Shown piece by piece: positions 43,059 through 51,954 of a stretch of DNA of 64,000 nucleotides. A model generated the notes under the pieces. That model did not search any database. It was not told the DNA's origin and was given only the letters and a program-made list of their open reading frames with translations. Location of the stretch: NCBI RefSeq assembly GCF_028751035.1, contig NZ_CP063533.1, forward strand, positions 496,001 to 560,000. Reading direction: 5' to 3'. The DNA is from Helicobacter winghamensis ATCC BAA-430 (lineage in GTDB: Bacteria; Campylobacterota; Campylobacteria; Campylobacterales; Helicobacteraceae). The number at the start of each line of letters is the position of its first letter. Position 1 is the stretch's first letter. The position numbers were made by a program, and so were the translations under genes.

Positions 43059-43943
43059 TTAGCTTTGCATTAAATCTAGTAGGCTTTGTTTTGGGCTTTT
43101 GCCTTTGATAATTAATGCCACTTCTTTGGCAATAGGTGTGTAGATATTATGTTTAGTTGCTAGCGCGTAGATTTCTTGTGAAGTTTTCACGCCTTCAGCG
43201 ACTTCACCAAGTGTTTCTAAAATCTCTGTAAGTGTCTTTCCTTGTGCTAAATAAAGTCCCACGCGGAAGTTTCGTGATAAAGTGGAATTTGCGGTTAAAA
43301 ACAAATCTCCAGCACCTGATAATCCTAAAAATGTGGAATCTAACGCACCAAAAAACTTGCCAAATCGTGCCATTTCTACTAATCCCCTAGCAATTAGCGA
43401 GGCGCGGGCATTGTTTCCAAGCCCTAGACCATCACAAATCCCACTAGCAATAGCAATCACATTTTTATATGCTCCGCCAACTTCACCACCGATAATATCT
43501 AAAGAGATATAAGGTTTAATAAAACTAGGAAAAAGCGCGCACCATTCTTTTGCAAGCTCCATTTTGTGAGAGTGGATATTTAACGCACAAGGCAGTGAGC
43601 TTCGCACTTCTTTGGCAAAACTTGGTCCAGCAAGATAGCTTAAACTTGCATTTGGATAGAAAGATTCAAAGATTTCGCTAACAAATTGCCCATTTGCAAT
43701 CCCCTTTGAAGCAACTAAAATCTTAGCGTTTTTAGGAAGTGGATTAGAACTAAGCCATAAATGTAACGCCGAGCTAGCAATTGCTACAACAAAATAATCG
43801 CTGTCTTGGGCTTGCTTTTGCGTGATTTGAAATGTGGAATCCAAATTTTTACGCGAGATAATAAAAGCGGGATTTTTTTCTTTAAAAGCAAAGTGCAACG
43901 CACTTCCCCAAGCTCCACCACCAAAAACGCTGATTTTAGGCAT
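43059..43943 (-). CDS. gpsA: Glycerol-3-phosphate dehydrogenase [NAD(P)+]
   Basis: Reduces dihydroxyacetone phosphate to glycerol 3-phosphate for phospholipid synthesis. The 294 residues are somewhat short against about 310-340 in other bacteria. NAD motif GGGAWGSALHFAF at the start; VASKGIANGQF, SYLAGPSFAKEV, GGEVGGAYKNVIAIASGICDGLGLGNNARA with the catalytic Lys, and LSGAGDLFLTANSTLSRNFRVG are all usual. It stands alone on the minus strand between the porin and fliI. Confidence 0.96.
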   Translation of the reverse strand: MPKISVFGGGAWGSALHFAFKEKNPAFIISRKNLDSTFQITQKQAQDSDYFVVAIASSALHLWLSSNPLPKNAKILVASKGIANGQFVSEIFESFYPNASLSYLAGPSFAKEVRSSLPCALNIHSHKMELAKEWCALFPSFIKPYISLDIIGGEVGGAYKNVIAIASGICDGLGLGNNARASLIARGLVEMARFGKFFGALDSTFLGLSGAGDLFLTANSTLSRNFRVGLYLAQGKTLTEILETLGEVAEGVKTSQEIYALATKHNIYTPIAKEVALIIKGKSPKQSLLDLMQS

Positions 43944-44042
43944 TTTAAACCTTTGATTAAAGTTTGTGCTACACGCACTAGGGCTGAAATTTTAGTAAAA
44001 ATATATTAAAATTTCACCACATTTTTAAAAAAGAGTTTATAA

Positions 44043-45341
44043 ATGGCTTTAAGAAATTTAAGAGAACGCTTAAATGGCTTGAATTTATCGCCGACTTTTG
44101 GGCTTATTGTTAAGGTTGAGCAAGGGTTTTTGCTAGCAAATGGATTAACTCCACGCATTGGCGATATTGTAAGAATTTTGAGCGAAGATAATCAAAGTAT
44201 GGGAATGGTTACCGCGCTTGAAAAAGACTGCTTTAAAATCACGCCTTTTTCGTTTATTGAAGGCACAAAAGTAGGCGATAAGGTGTATTTAAACACGCGC
44301 GGATTGCAAATTCCTGTGGGTTTAGAGATTTTAGGAAGAGTGATTAATCCTTTAGGGGAAGCCATAGACGGCAAGGGAGCAATTAGAGCGCAAGGGGCTA
44401 TGCCAATTATCCGCGCGCCTATTGAGGCGATGAAGCGGGGAATGATTAATGAAGTCTTTAGTGTAGGGGTTAAAAGTATTGATGGTTTGCTTACTTGTGG
44501 CAAGGGGCAAAAGCTTGGAATCTTTGCGGGAAGTGGGGTTGGAAAATCCACTTTAATGGGTATGATTGTGCGCGGTGCAACTGCTAAGATTAAAGTGATT
44601 GCGCTCATTGGTGAGCGGGGGCGTGAAGTGCCAGAGTTTGTGGAAAAAAACTTAGGTGGAGATTTGACAAACACGGTGTTAATTGTCGCAACGAGTGATG
44701 ATTCCCCGCTAATGCGAAAGTATGGCGCATTTGCTGCAATGAGTGTTGCAGAATATTTTAAGGCAAAGGGTGAAGATGTGCTTTTTATGATGGATTCTGT
44801 AACGCGCTTTGCAATGGCTCAAAGAGAAATTGGGCTGGCACTAGGTGAGCCACCAACTAGTAAGGGCTATCCCCCATCTGTTTTGACACTTCTGCCACAA
44901 CTTATGGAGCGTGCTGGAAAAGAAGAGGGGCAGGGTTCAATCACTGCTTATTTTACCGTGCTTGTGGAAGGTGATGATATGAGCGATCCTATTGCAGATC
45001 AAAGCCGAAGTATTTTAGATGGACATATTGTGCTTGATCGTTCTTTAACGGATTTTGGGATTTATCCGCCTATTAATGTGCTAAACTCTGCTTCAAGGCT
45101 AATGGGTGATGTGGCAAACAAAGAACATATTGAAGCAGCTAGGAAGTTTCGTCGCTTATATGCAATGCTAAAAGAAAATGAAGTGTTAATAAGAATTGGC
45201 GCATATCAAGCAGGAAGCGATAAGGATTTAGACGAAGCTATTTCTAAAAAAGGGGTAATGGAAGAGTATCTAAAGCAAGATTGTGATGTGGCGATTACCT
45301 ATGAAGAAAGTGTGCAAAAACTCATTGATATAATGCGCTAA
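44043..45341 (+). CDS. fliI: Flagellum-specific ATP synthase FliI
   Basis: ATPase of the flagellar type III export apparatus, related to F1 beta. The 432 residues show Walker A GIFAGSGVGKSTLMGM, IALIGERGREVPEFV, Walker B region DVLFMMDSVTRFAMAQREIGLALGEPPTSKGYPPSV and the C-terminal helical domain. Its regulator FliH is coded at 15521 in this window and there is no other flagellar gene next to it. AAGAG ribosome site. trxA follows after 93 bases with its own promoter. Confidence 0.97.
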   Translation: MALRNLRERLNGLNLSPTFGLIVKVEQGFLLANGLTPRIGDIVRILSEDNQSMGMVTALEKDCFKITPFSFIEGTKVGDKVYLNTRGLQIPVGLEILGRVINPLGEAIDGKGAIRAQGAMPIIRAPIEAMKRGMINEVFSVGVKSIDGLLTCGKGQKLGIFAGSGVGKSTLMGMIVRGATAKIKVIALIGERGREVPEFVEKNLGGDLTNTVLIVATSDDSPLMRKYGAFAAMSVAEYFKAKGEDVLFMMDSVTRFAMAQREIGLALGEPPTSKGYPPSVLTLLPQLMERAGKEEGQGSITAYFTVLVEGDDMSDPIADQSRSILDGHIVLDRSLTDFGIYPPINVLNSASRLMGDVANKEHIEAARKFRRLYAMLKENEVLIRIGAYQAGSDKDLDEAISKKGVMEEYLKQDCDVAITYEESVQKLIDIMR

Positions 45342-45395
45342 ATAAATTTATGGAATCTATTTTAAAAAGTTTTTATTTTTTTAAGTAATTGGTTG

Positions 45396-45401
45396 TATAA
45401 T
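45396..45401 (+). promoter_or_regulatory. -10 element for trxA
   Basis: TTGTATAATGCGC: an extended -10, 33 bases before the trxA ATG. The same 13 bases occur at the porin promoter. Confidence 0.65.
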
Positions 45402-45434
45402 GCGCAGATATTTTTAACATTTAAGGAGAAAATT

Positions 45435-45752
45435 ATGGCTGGTTATATTGAATTAACAGAGCAAAATTTTGAAGAAACAATCAAAGATGGTGTTGTAATG
45501 GTGGATTTTTGGGCGCCTTGGTGCGGACCTTGTAGAATGATTGCACCTGTGATTGACAAGCTTGCAGCAGATTATGCAGGAAAGGCAAAAATTTGTAAGG
45601 TTAATACAGATGAGCAACAAACTCTAGCTTCAAAGTTTGGAATCCGATCAATTCCTACAATTTACTTCTATAAAAATGGAGAAAAAGTAGATGAAATGAT
45701 TGGTGCAGCTAGTGAGCAGGCGTTTAAAGATAAGATTGATGGTTTGTTGTAA
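45435..45752 (+). CDS. trxA: Thioredoxin
   Basis: Cytoplasmic disulfide reductase of 105 residues. The active site WCGPC has Cys at 30 and 33; VDFWAPWCGP, the cis-proline in IRSIPTIYFY, and the final helix are those of classical thioredoxin 1. ATG 45435 is the start, with AAGGAG 8 bases before it; an upstream in-frame start at 45393 overlaps the promoter. It is followed by a membrane protein gene and by trxB, its reductase. Confidence 0.97.
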   Translation: MAGYIELTEQNFEETIKDGVVMVDFWAPWCGPCRMIAPVIDKLAADYAGKAKICKVNTDEQQTLASKFGIRSIPTIYFYKNGEKVDEMIGAASEQAFKDKIDGLL

Positions 45753-45791
45753 TCTTGTAAATTCTATATTTTTGGAGCAAAAGAGGGCAGT

Positions 45792-46280
45792 GTGAAAAAG
45801 TGCTGTCCAAAGCTCCCTATTGCATTCATTATTGTTTTTATAGTGAGTGCTTTTATCTACTATCAATATTCTTTCACTTCTTTATTAAAGATTGATTTTA
45901 CGCAAGATTCTTTTTATAGTTATACGCAAGAGGGTGTGAGTCTTTTTGTCCCAGAATCTAAGCGTTATAATCTCTGTATTTATAATGGTTTTTTAAAAGA
46001 ACAAGAAGCGTTTTTGCAAAGGCAATTAGGAAATGGGATTCCACTTTTAGCCATTGATTTTTATCAGCAAGGACAAAATATTTTTAAGGAAAAAAATTTT
46101 AATTTAATAAGAATTTCAAGCAGTTTAATGCTAAAATTAATCCACGGATTCAACCTTAAAACCTTGCCACAATGTTTTATTATCAAGCAAGATATAAAGA
46201 ATCCTATGCAATATACGCATTTAAAAGATTTTGGATTTTACAAAGTTATTAATTTTAAGACAGATAATAAGGAGAAATAA
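45792..46280 (+). CDS. Membrane-anchored thioredoxin-like protein without CxxC, inside trx operon
   Basis: A 162-residue protein with an N-terminal anchor ([19 protein letters not shown]) and an outside domain. After the anchor, [18 protein letters not shown], the strand [11 protein letters not shown] and the segment [12 protein letters not shown] recall the thioredoxin order, with TLP in the place of the cis-proline loop; the CxxC pair is absent. Not recognised as a named family. GTG start with AAGAGG near it. Its stop shares one base with the ATG of trxB (TAATG), so it is firmly within trxA-trxB. A role in redox or chaperoning is inference. Confidence 0.6.
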   Translation: MKKCCPKLPIAFIIVFIVSAFIYYQYSFTSLLKIDFTQDSFYSYTQEGVSLFVPESKRYNLCIYNGFLKEQEAFLQRQLGNGIPLLAIDFYQQGQNIFKEKNFNLIRISSSLMLKLIHGFNLKTLPQCFIIKQDIKNPMQYTHLKDFGFYKVINFKTDNKEK

Positions 46281-47218
46281 TGTTGGAATTAGCAATTATT
46301 GGCGGTGGTCCTGCAGGATTGAGTGCAGGATTATATGCAACAAGAGGCGGCTTAAAAGATGTTGTAATGTTTGAAAAAGGAATGCCCGGCGGACAAATCA
46401 CTTCAAGTAGTGAAATGGAAAATTACCCCGGTGTTGCTGAAGTTAAGAGTGGATTTGACTTTATGATGCCTTGGCAAGAGCAATGCTTTCGCTTTGGGCT
46501 AAAGCACGAAATGGCAGAAGTTGTGAGAGTAAAAAAAGTGGGCAATCACTTTGGAATCCTTTTAAGTGATGGTAAAGAGATAGAATCTAAATCTGTGATT
46601 GTAGCAACTGGCGGAAGCCCTAAAAAATCAGGCGTAAAAGGCGAAGATGTGTTTTGGGGCAAGGGCGTTAGCTCTTGTGCAACTTGCGATGGATTTTTTT
46701 ATAAAGGCAAGGAAGTTGCAATTTTAGGCGGTGGTGATACAGCTATTGAAGAGGCAATTTACTTGGCTAAAATTTGTTCAAAAGTTACTATAATCCACAG
46801 AAGAAATGAATTCCGTGCTTCACCTATTACGCTAGAGAGAGCAAAAAAGGAATCTAATATTGAATTTTTAACGCCCTATGGGATTAATGAGATTTTGGGT
46901 GATGATTCTGGGGTTACAGGATTAGAACTTAAGAACTTGGAAAATGGAGAGGCAAAAAAAATAGAAATCGCGTGCCTTTTTGTGTTAATTGGTTATAATG
47001 TGAATAATTCTGTGCTTTTGCAAGAAAATGGCAGTAGCATTTGCGCGCTTAGTGAGTTTGGTGAAGCACTTGTAAATTTGAAAATGGAAACAAATATTCC
47101 CGGATTGTTTGTTGCAGGGGATTTAAGAATTGATGCACCAAAACAAGTTGTATGTGCAGCAGCAGATGGTGCGACAGCTGCACTTGGTGCGATTGAATAT
47201 GTTGATCATCACAAATAA
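46280..47218 (+). CDS. trxB: Thioredoxin reductase
   Basis: FAD/NADPH enzyme that reduces thioredoxin. The 312 residues include the FAD motif [19 protein letters not shown], the redox-active CATCDG near residue 135, the NADPH motif [19 protein letters not shown] and the final FAD-binding [27 protein letters not shown]. Short variant usual in Helicobacter. It follows the membrane gene by TAATG and is followed by dapB after 9 bases. Confidence 0.97.
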   Translation: MLELAIIGGGPAGLSAGLYATRGGLKDVVMFEKGMPGGQITSSSEMENYPGVAEVKSGFDFMMPWQEQCFRFGLKHEMAEVVRVKKVGNHFGILLSDGKEIESKSVIVATGGSPKKSGVKGEDVFWGKGVSSCATCDGFFYKGKEVAILGGGDTAIEEAIYLAKICSKVTIIHRRNEFRASPITLERAKKESNIEFLTPYGINEILGDDSGVTGLELKNLENGEAKKIEIACLFVLIGYNVNNSVLLQENGSSICALSEFGEALVNLKMETNIPGLFVAGDLRIDAPKQVVCAAADGATAALGAIEYVDHHK

Positions 47219-47227
47219 AGGATAGAT

Positions 47228-47995
47228 ATGCTAGGTATTGGAGTCTTTGGTGCAGGTGGGCGTGTAGGACAGCTTCTTGTTGAATTAGCAAAAAAAAGCA
47301 ATGCAGTTAAGTTGGAATCTGTGTATGTGCGTAAGGATTTAGACTTTTCTATTGATCCGGGTGTTTTAATCACAAAGGATTTAAAAGTTTTTTTGGACAG
47401 CACAGAAGCTATTATTGATTTTACAACCGCAGAAGGCACAAGCGCATTGCTTGAAGTTGCATTGGAGAATCCAAAGCCCATAGTTATTGGAACAACTGGG
47501 CTTGAAGAGCATCATCAAAATCTCATCAAAGAAGCTTCTAAAAAAATGCCTATTTTATATGCGAGTAATATGTCCTTAGGTGTGGCAGTGTTAAATAAAG
47601 CGGTCAAGCTTGTAGCAAGCACGCTGCGTGATTTTGATATTGAAATTGTTGAAACACATCATAGGCATAAAAAGGACTCTCCAAGTGGCACTGCTTTGCA
47701 CTTAGCGCAAACTTGTGCGGAAGCTAGAGGGTTAAATTTAGATTCCGTGCGTCAAAGTGGTAGAAATGGTAACATTGGAGCAAGAAGCAAAGAAGAGATT
47801 GGAGTAATGGCGTTGCGTGGAGGTGATGTAACTGGAATCCATAATGTTGGATTTTATGGCAATGGAGAGTATTTAGAGCTAATCCATACAGCAACTTCTC
47901 GTGCGACATTTGCGCAAGGTGCTATTCAAGCTGCATTGTGGTTACAAAACCAGCCAAATGGCTTATATGGCATTGATGATGCGTTAGGGTTGTAA
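47228..47995 (+). CDS. dapB: 4-hydroxy-tetrahydrodipicolinate reductase
   Basis: Makes tetrahydrodipicolinate with NAD(P)H on the path to meso-diaminopimelate and lysine. The 255 residues show the GVFGAGGRVGQLLVE nucleotide fold, DFTTAEGT, IGTTGL, YASNMSLGVAV and the catalytic HHRHKKDSPSGTAL. AAAGGA lies a few bases before its ATG. The stop is directly followed by the purF GTG. Confidence 0.97.
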   Translation: MLGIGVFGAGGRVGQLLVELAKKSNAVKLESVYVRKDLDFSIDPGVLITKDLKVFLDSTEAIIDFTTAEGTSALLEVALENPKPIVIGTTGLEEHHQNLIKEASKKMPILYASNMSLGVAVLNKAVKLVASTLRDFDIEIVETHHRHKKDSPSGTALHLAQTCAEARGLNLDSVRQSGRNGNIGARSKEEIGVMALRGGDVTGIHNVGFYGNGEYLELIHTATSRATFAQGAIQAALWLQNQPNGLYGIDDALGL

Positions 47996-49390
47996 GTGGA
48001 AACAAAGTTTATGACAAATAGTAGAGGCTTGCAAGGCTGGAAAGAAGAATGTGCAGTTGTAGGTGTGTATAATGCGCAAAATGCAGCAAGCTTGGCGTAT
48101 TACTCGCTTTTTTCTATGCAACATAGGGGTCAGGAAGCTTCTGGGATTGCTACAAGCAATGGTGAGAGAATCACAACGATTAAAAATCACGGCTTAGTTA
48201 CAGAAGTTTTTTGCGATGATAAGTTAAATAAACTTAAAGGCTTTAGCGCAGTGGGGCATAATCGCTATTCCACAGCTGGCGGGGATTCTATCTCTGATGC
48301 GCAACCTATTTTTGCGCGTTATGATTTAGGGGAAGTTGCTATTGTGCATAATGGAAATCTCACAAATGCGCGTAAAATTCGTGATGAACTTATTAGGGAA
48401 GGGGCAATTTTTCAAAGTTATATGGATACAGAAAATCTTATCCATTTAATTGCTAGATCCCAAAAAGAAAATTTAATTGATAGAATCAAAGAAGCGGTTA
48501 ATAAGCTAGAAGGTGCGTTTTGCTTTGTGATTTTAAGCCGAAAGAAAATGTTTGTAATCCGCGATAGAAATGGATTCCGTCCTTTATCGCTTGGGGAAGT
48601 TACAAATGCTGATGGAAGCAAGGGGTATATTGTGGCAAGTGAAACTTGTGCGTTTGATTTAATTGGCGCAAAGTATATCCGCGATGTAGAGCCGGGTGAA
48701 ATGCTTGTGTTTTCAAATAAAGGAATACAATCGCATAGCATTATGCCTAAAAATCCTTATCCTTGCGTGTTTGAGTATGTATATTTTGCGCGCCCTGATA
48801 GCAAGGTTTTTGGGCGTTTGGTGTATGATATTCGTAAAAATATGGGAAAGGAATTGGCTAAGGAAAATCCCATAGAAGCAGATTTGGTTATTCCTGTGCC
48901 AGATAGTGGCGTGGCAGCTGCGCTTGGATACTCTCAACAAAGTGGAATTCCTTTTGAGTTAGGAATTATCCGCAATCATTATGTGGGCAGGACTTTTATT
49001 GAGCCAACACAGCAAATTAGAGAGTTAAAAGTGCGTTTGAAGTTAAATCCTATTAGGGAATTAATTGAGAATAAACGCGTGATTGTAATTGATGATTCTA
49101 TTGTGCGTGGGACTACAAGCCGACAGATTGTAAAGATTTTGCGTGATTGTGGCGCAAAGGAAATCCATATGAAAATCTCATCTCCGCCTACAATCTCTCC
49201 TTGTTTTTATGGGGTGGATACTCCAAATAAAGAAGAGCTAATTAGTGCTAGAATGACTGAAAGTGAAGTGTGTGAGTTTATCGGTGCGGATTCTTTGGCA
49301 TTTTTATCTCTTGAAGGCTTGAAGCGTAGCATTAATGCGCAAGATTATCAATATTGTCAAGCCTGTTTTGATGGCAAATATATCATCTAA
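47996..49390 (+). CDS. purF: Amidophosphoribosyltransferase
   Basis: First committed step of purine synthesis: transfers the amide nitrogen of glutamine to PRPP. The 464 residues contain an N-terminal Ntn-type glutaminase whose nucleophile is Cys 19 (EECAVVGVY), so a propeptide of 18 residues would be removed; HRGQEASGIAT; and the PRPP motif VIVIDDSIVRGTTSRQI. The terminal YCQACFDGKY gives the CxxC that ligates a 4Fe-4S cluster in the Bacillus type. GTG 47996 has AGGG 6 bases before it; ATG 48011 is an alternative. H. pylori, to my knowledge, lacks this pathway, so the gene indicates a non-gastric species. Confidence 0.95.
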   Translation: METKFMTNSRGLQGWKEECAVVGVYNAQNAASLAYYSLFSMQHRGQEASGIATSNGERITTIKNHGLVTEVFCDDKLNKLKGFSAVGHNRYSTAGGDSISDAQPIFARYDLGEVAIVHNGNLTNARKIRDELIREGAIFQSYMDTENLIHLIARSQKENLIDRIKEAVNKLEGAFCFVILSRKKMFVIRDRNGFRPLSLGEVTNADGSKGYIVASETCAFDLIGAKYIRDVEPGEMLVFSNKGIQSHSIMPKNPYPCVFEYVYFARPDSKVFGRLVYDIRKNMGKELAKENPIEADLVIPVPDSGVAAALGYSQQSGIPFELGIIRNHYVGRTFIEPTQQIRELKVRLKLNPIRELIENKRVIVIDDSIVRGTTSRQIVKILRDCGAKEIHMKISSPPTISPCFYGVDTPNKEELISARMTESEVCEFIGADSLAFLSLEGLKRSINAQDYQYCQACFDGKYII

Positions 49391-49399
49391 GGATTAATA

Positions 49400-50362
49400 G
49401 TGAAGCAAATGCTGACATTTGGGCGTTATTGCAAAAGGCGTTTTGGACAAAGAGTGCGTAAGATTCCTATTGCGCTTGCTGGTTTTACTTGCCCTAATAT
49501 TGATGGAAGCGTAGCGCGTGGTGGATGTATTTTTTGTAAAAATGAAAGCTTTTCTCCAACGCTTGATAAAGAGCCTAAAGTGCGTTTGACAATGCATCCT
49601 AATATGAAAGAAAATCCGCTTTTAGATATGCAATTAAAGCAACTTCATAGCCAGTTTAAATGGCAAAGTGAGTTTCATTATAATAAGTTTGGCGTTGGTA
49701 AATATATGATTTACTTTCAGTCTTTTACGAACACTTATGCGCCTTTTGATACTCTTCAAAAACTCTATACAGAAGCGTTAAGTTTGCCAAATGTTGTAGG
49801 AATGTCTATTGGCACACGCACAGATAGTGTGGATTTAAAATTGCTTGACTTTTTAGCAGAGCTTGCACAAAGAAAAGGGCAGGAAATTTGGGTGGAATAT
49901 GGAATCCAATCTGTGTATGATGAAACTTTAAAGTTTATTAACCGCGGACACGGCACAGAAAATATGGAGTTTTGTATTACAGAGAGCAAAAAGCGGGGAT
50001 TAAAAACTTGTTCACATATTATCTATGGGTTACCAAATGAAACAAAAGAGATGATGCTTTATAGCCTAAAAACTGTGCTTGATTGGGGAAGCGATGGGAT
50101 TAAAGTGCATCCGCTTTATATTATTGAAAAAACTTTGCTGGCAAATATGTATGAAAAGGGAGAGTATAAACCTATTACGCTTAATGATTATATTGATTTA
50201 ATTGTGGAATCATTAAAGATGATTCCACAAAGCGTTGTGATGCATAGGGTGAGTGCTGGTGTGCGTAATGATACTTTGCTTGCTCCTAAATGGTGTTTTG
50301 ATAAAAATATCCAAATGCGTGCAATCCGTGATGCACTAAGGGAAGCTAGAATAGAGTATTAA
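49400..50362 (+). CDS. Radical SAM protein, YhcC/TIGR01212 type
   Basis: A 320-residue radical SAM enzyme. The cluster motif lies in FTCPNIDGSVARGGCIFCKNESFSP, the unusual spacing CX13CX2C that marks the YhcC/TIGR01212 group; YFQSFTNTYAPFD, MSIGTRTDSVD and GIKVHPLYIIEKT are further family signatures. The substrate is not established; tRNA modification has been discussed for the relatives. GTG start with AAGGA 7 bases before it, just after purF, so the two are likely co-transcribed. Confidence 0.9.
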   Translation: MKQMLTFGRYCKRRFGQRVRKIPIALAGFTCPNIDGSVARGGCIFCKNESFSPTLDKEPKVRLTMHPNMKENPLLDMQLKQLHSQFKWQSEFHYNKFGVGKYMIYFQSFTNTYAPFDTLQKLYTEALSLPNVVGMSIGTRTDSVDLKLLDFLAELAQRKGQEIWVEYGIQSVYDETLKFINRGHGTENMEFCITESKKRGLKTCSHIIYGLPNETKEMMLYSLKTVLDWGSDGIKVHPLYIIEKTLLANMYEKGEYKPITLNDYIDLIVESLKMIPQSVVMHRVSAGVRNDTLLAPKWCFDKNIQMRAIRDALREARIEY

Positions 50363-50403
50363 AAGTTAGAATCGGAATTTAAAATTAATAAAAGTAAAAT
50401 TTG

Positions 50404-50417
50404 GGAATACTTTTTGC
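50404..50417 (+). promoter_or_regulatory. Candidate sigma-54 (RpoN) promoter
   Basis: GG at 50404-50405 and GC at 50416-50417 have exactly 10 bases between them, within TTGGGAATACTTTTTGCTT. The -12 part TTTGCTT is good, the -24 part (GGGAAT for TGGCAC) is moderate. It is 61 bases before the ATG of the EF-hand gene, in the only gap between it and the radical SAM gene. In this group sigma-54 serves mostly flagellar middle genes. Confidence 0.5.
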
Positions 50418-50478
50418 TTGTAGAATACTAAAGGAATTGCTTAAGTTTAAGGATAAAATCTAAATTTAAGGATCACAA

Positions 50479-51816
50479 ATGTCGTATTGGTATTCTAAAG
50501 CAACAGGCGTTCAGTCCTATGTGCAAGGTGTAAATTATGGCGCATTGATGCAAGATGCGTTAAATCCAAAAAATAAAAGTGAAGAGAATGAAAGACTTAG
50601 TATAAGCTCTTCACAAGAGGATTATTTTAAAAAGCAACAAATGATTAAAGAGGCAATGCAACAACTTCAAAATAATGGTTATGTTGAACCAAAGATTGCC
50701 AAAGAAGTTGATGTAGAAGCTTTAAAAGAGAGTTTGCAAAAAGCAAATAATGGCGAATCATCAGGCATTGAAATGCTAGGAAGTGCAGAATCTAGTGAGG
50801 CAAAAAAGCAAAGTCTAATGTCTGCAAAAAATGAAGCATTAAAAGAATCAACGCTAGCTTCTGCGATTGATATTGAAAATAAAATGCAAAATCAACCACA
50901 AAATGCTTTAGATAAAGAAAAACAAGAGCTAGAAGCTCAAAAAAAGATGAAAGAAAATATTTTACAAAGCGTAGAAAATGATACTTTAGTTAAAAGAGGA
51001 AGCAAAAAAGACGGAATCTTAGATAAAGCTATTGTTCAAACAAATTCTAAAGCCCCAAGTGATATTAGTGAAGAAGTTAAAGAGGCGTATAATCCTTTAG
51101 AAATTACAGAAAAAAGCGACAAATCTATAAAGCAAGCGGTGGAATTTACCGATGAAGTGAGCGGTAAAAAGATAAGCGTGCCGCTAAGTGATGAAAATGC
51201 ACAAAAACTTATTGAAAAATTTGGCTCATTAGAAGAAGCAAGTGATTATGTGAAGGGCTTTTATTATGATGCGGCTTATAAAATGGGGTATTTAAGTGGT
51301 GATAGCGATGGTGATGGCAAAATTAGCCTAGAAGAGGGCGTGCATTTAAAGAGTCTTGTTAGCTTGCGTGATGGGAGTTATTATTCTATTGCTGATAGGC
51401 TTGGTGGAGAGTTGGAATCGCAAAAGAAGTTTTTAGAACAAGTTGGATTTATTGATAATATTAGTGATTTTATTAACCATTCTATCGCACAAGATAGTGA
51501 CTTTGATGGAGCGATTACTTTAAACGAAATGATGGGTGATGATGGCAAGGCGGTGTTGTTTAAGGTGGGCGAGCAAGCAAGCGGTAATGTTGAAATGTTT
51601 GTGATTTGGAAGTTTAACTTTGATTTAACACAAGAATCTTTGGGGGATACCTTGTTAAATCTTGGGGCAAAAGATGAAGCAAAAGTAGAAGTTGCAGACA
51701 AAAAAGACATAAAAGAATACGCTGATAAAAATTATTTAGAGGCTTTAGGTGAGATTGAACGCGCAAATGTTTTAAAAAGTGAAGCGCTGTTAAAAAATAT
51801 AATAGAGAGTGCTTAG
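50479..51816 (+). CDS. EF-hand protein of unknown function
   Basis: A 445-residue soluble protein without signal or membrane segment. Residues about 40-230 are low-complexity, Lys/Glu/Gln/Ser-rich and probably helical or disordered. Two canonical calcium loops follow: DSDGDGKISLEE at residues 275-286 and DSDFDGAITLNE at 339-350, each with Asp at 1, 3 and 5, Gly at 6, Ile at 8 and Glu at 12. The N-terminal SYWYSKATGVQSYVQGVNYG and the folded C-terminal part around the EF hands look conserved. Start supported by AAGGA ahead of ATG. A candidate sigma-54 promoter upstream suggests flagellum-linked expression. Confidence 0.72.
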   Translation: MSYWYSKATGVQSYVQGVNYGALMQDALNPKNKSEENERLSISSSQEDYFKKQQMIKEAMQQLQNNGYVEPKIAKEVDVEALKESLQKANNGESSGIEMLGSAESSEAKKQSLMSAKNEALKESTLASAIDIENKMQNQPQNALDKEKQELEAQKKMKENILQSVENDTLVKRGSKKDGILDKAIVQTNSKAPSDISEEVKEAYNPLEITEKSDKSIKQAVEFTDEVSGKKISVPLSDENAQKLIEKFGSLEEASDYVKGFYYDAAYKMGYLSGDSDGDGKISLEEGVHLKSLVSLRDGSYYSIADRLGGELESQKKFLEQVGFIDNISDFINHSIAQDSDFDGAITLNEMMGDDGKAVLFKVGEQASGNVEMFVIWKFNFDLTQESLGDTLLNLGAKDEAKVEVADKKDIKEYADKNYLEALGEIERANVLKSEALLKNIIESA

Positions 51817-51903
51817 GTGGAGCTAAAATCACTACTGGTTGAAATTATATTTTTTGGAGTGATAATGCTAGCACTTCTCTGGTATCGGCGCAGACTTAAA
51901 TAA
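51817..51903 (+). CDS. 28-residue membrane microprotein
   Basis: A GTG directly after the TAG of the EF-hand gene opens a 28-codon frame ending at TAA 51901-51903. It codes for a short start (MELKSLLVE), one hydrophobic helix (IIFFGVIMLALLWY) and a basic end (RRRLK), the layout of a small inner membrane protein with its C-terminus inside. GAGAG stands about 6 bases before the GTG. Too short for family recognition; coding status is inferred from composition and placement. Confidence 0.4.
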   Translation: MELKSLLVEIIFFGVIMLALLWYRRRLK

Positions 51904-51954
51904 GAAGTGTTTAATAATTTTAGTTTATAATTGCGTTTATTTAATGAGGAATCC

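Noticed and set aside
44192-44674. Minus-strand ORF of 160 codons inside fliI
   Set aside because: Shadow of a well-recognised ATPase gene; no start signal and no motif.
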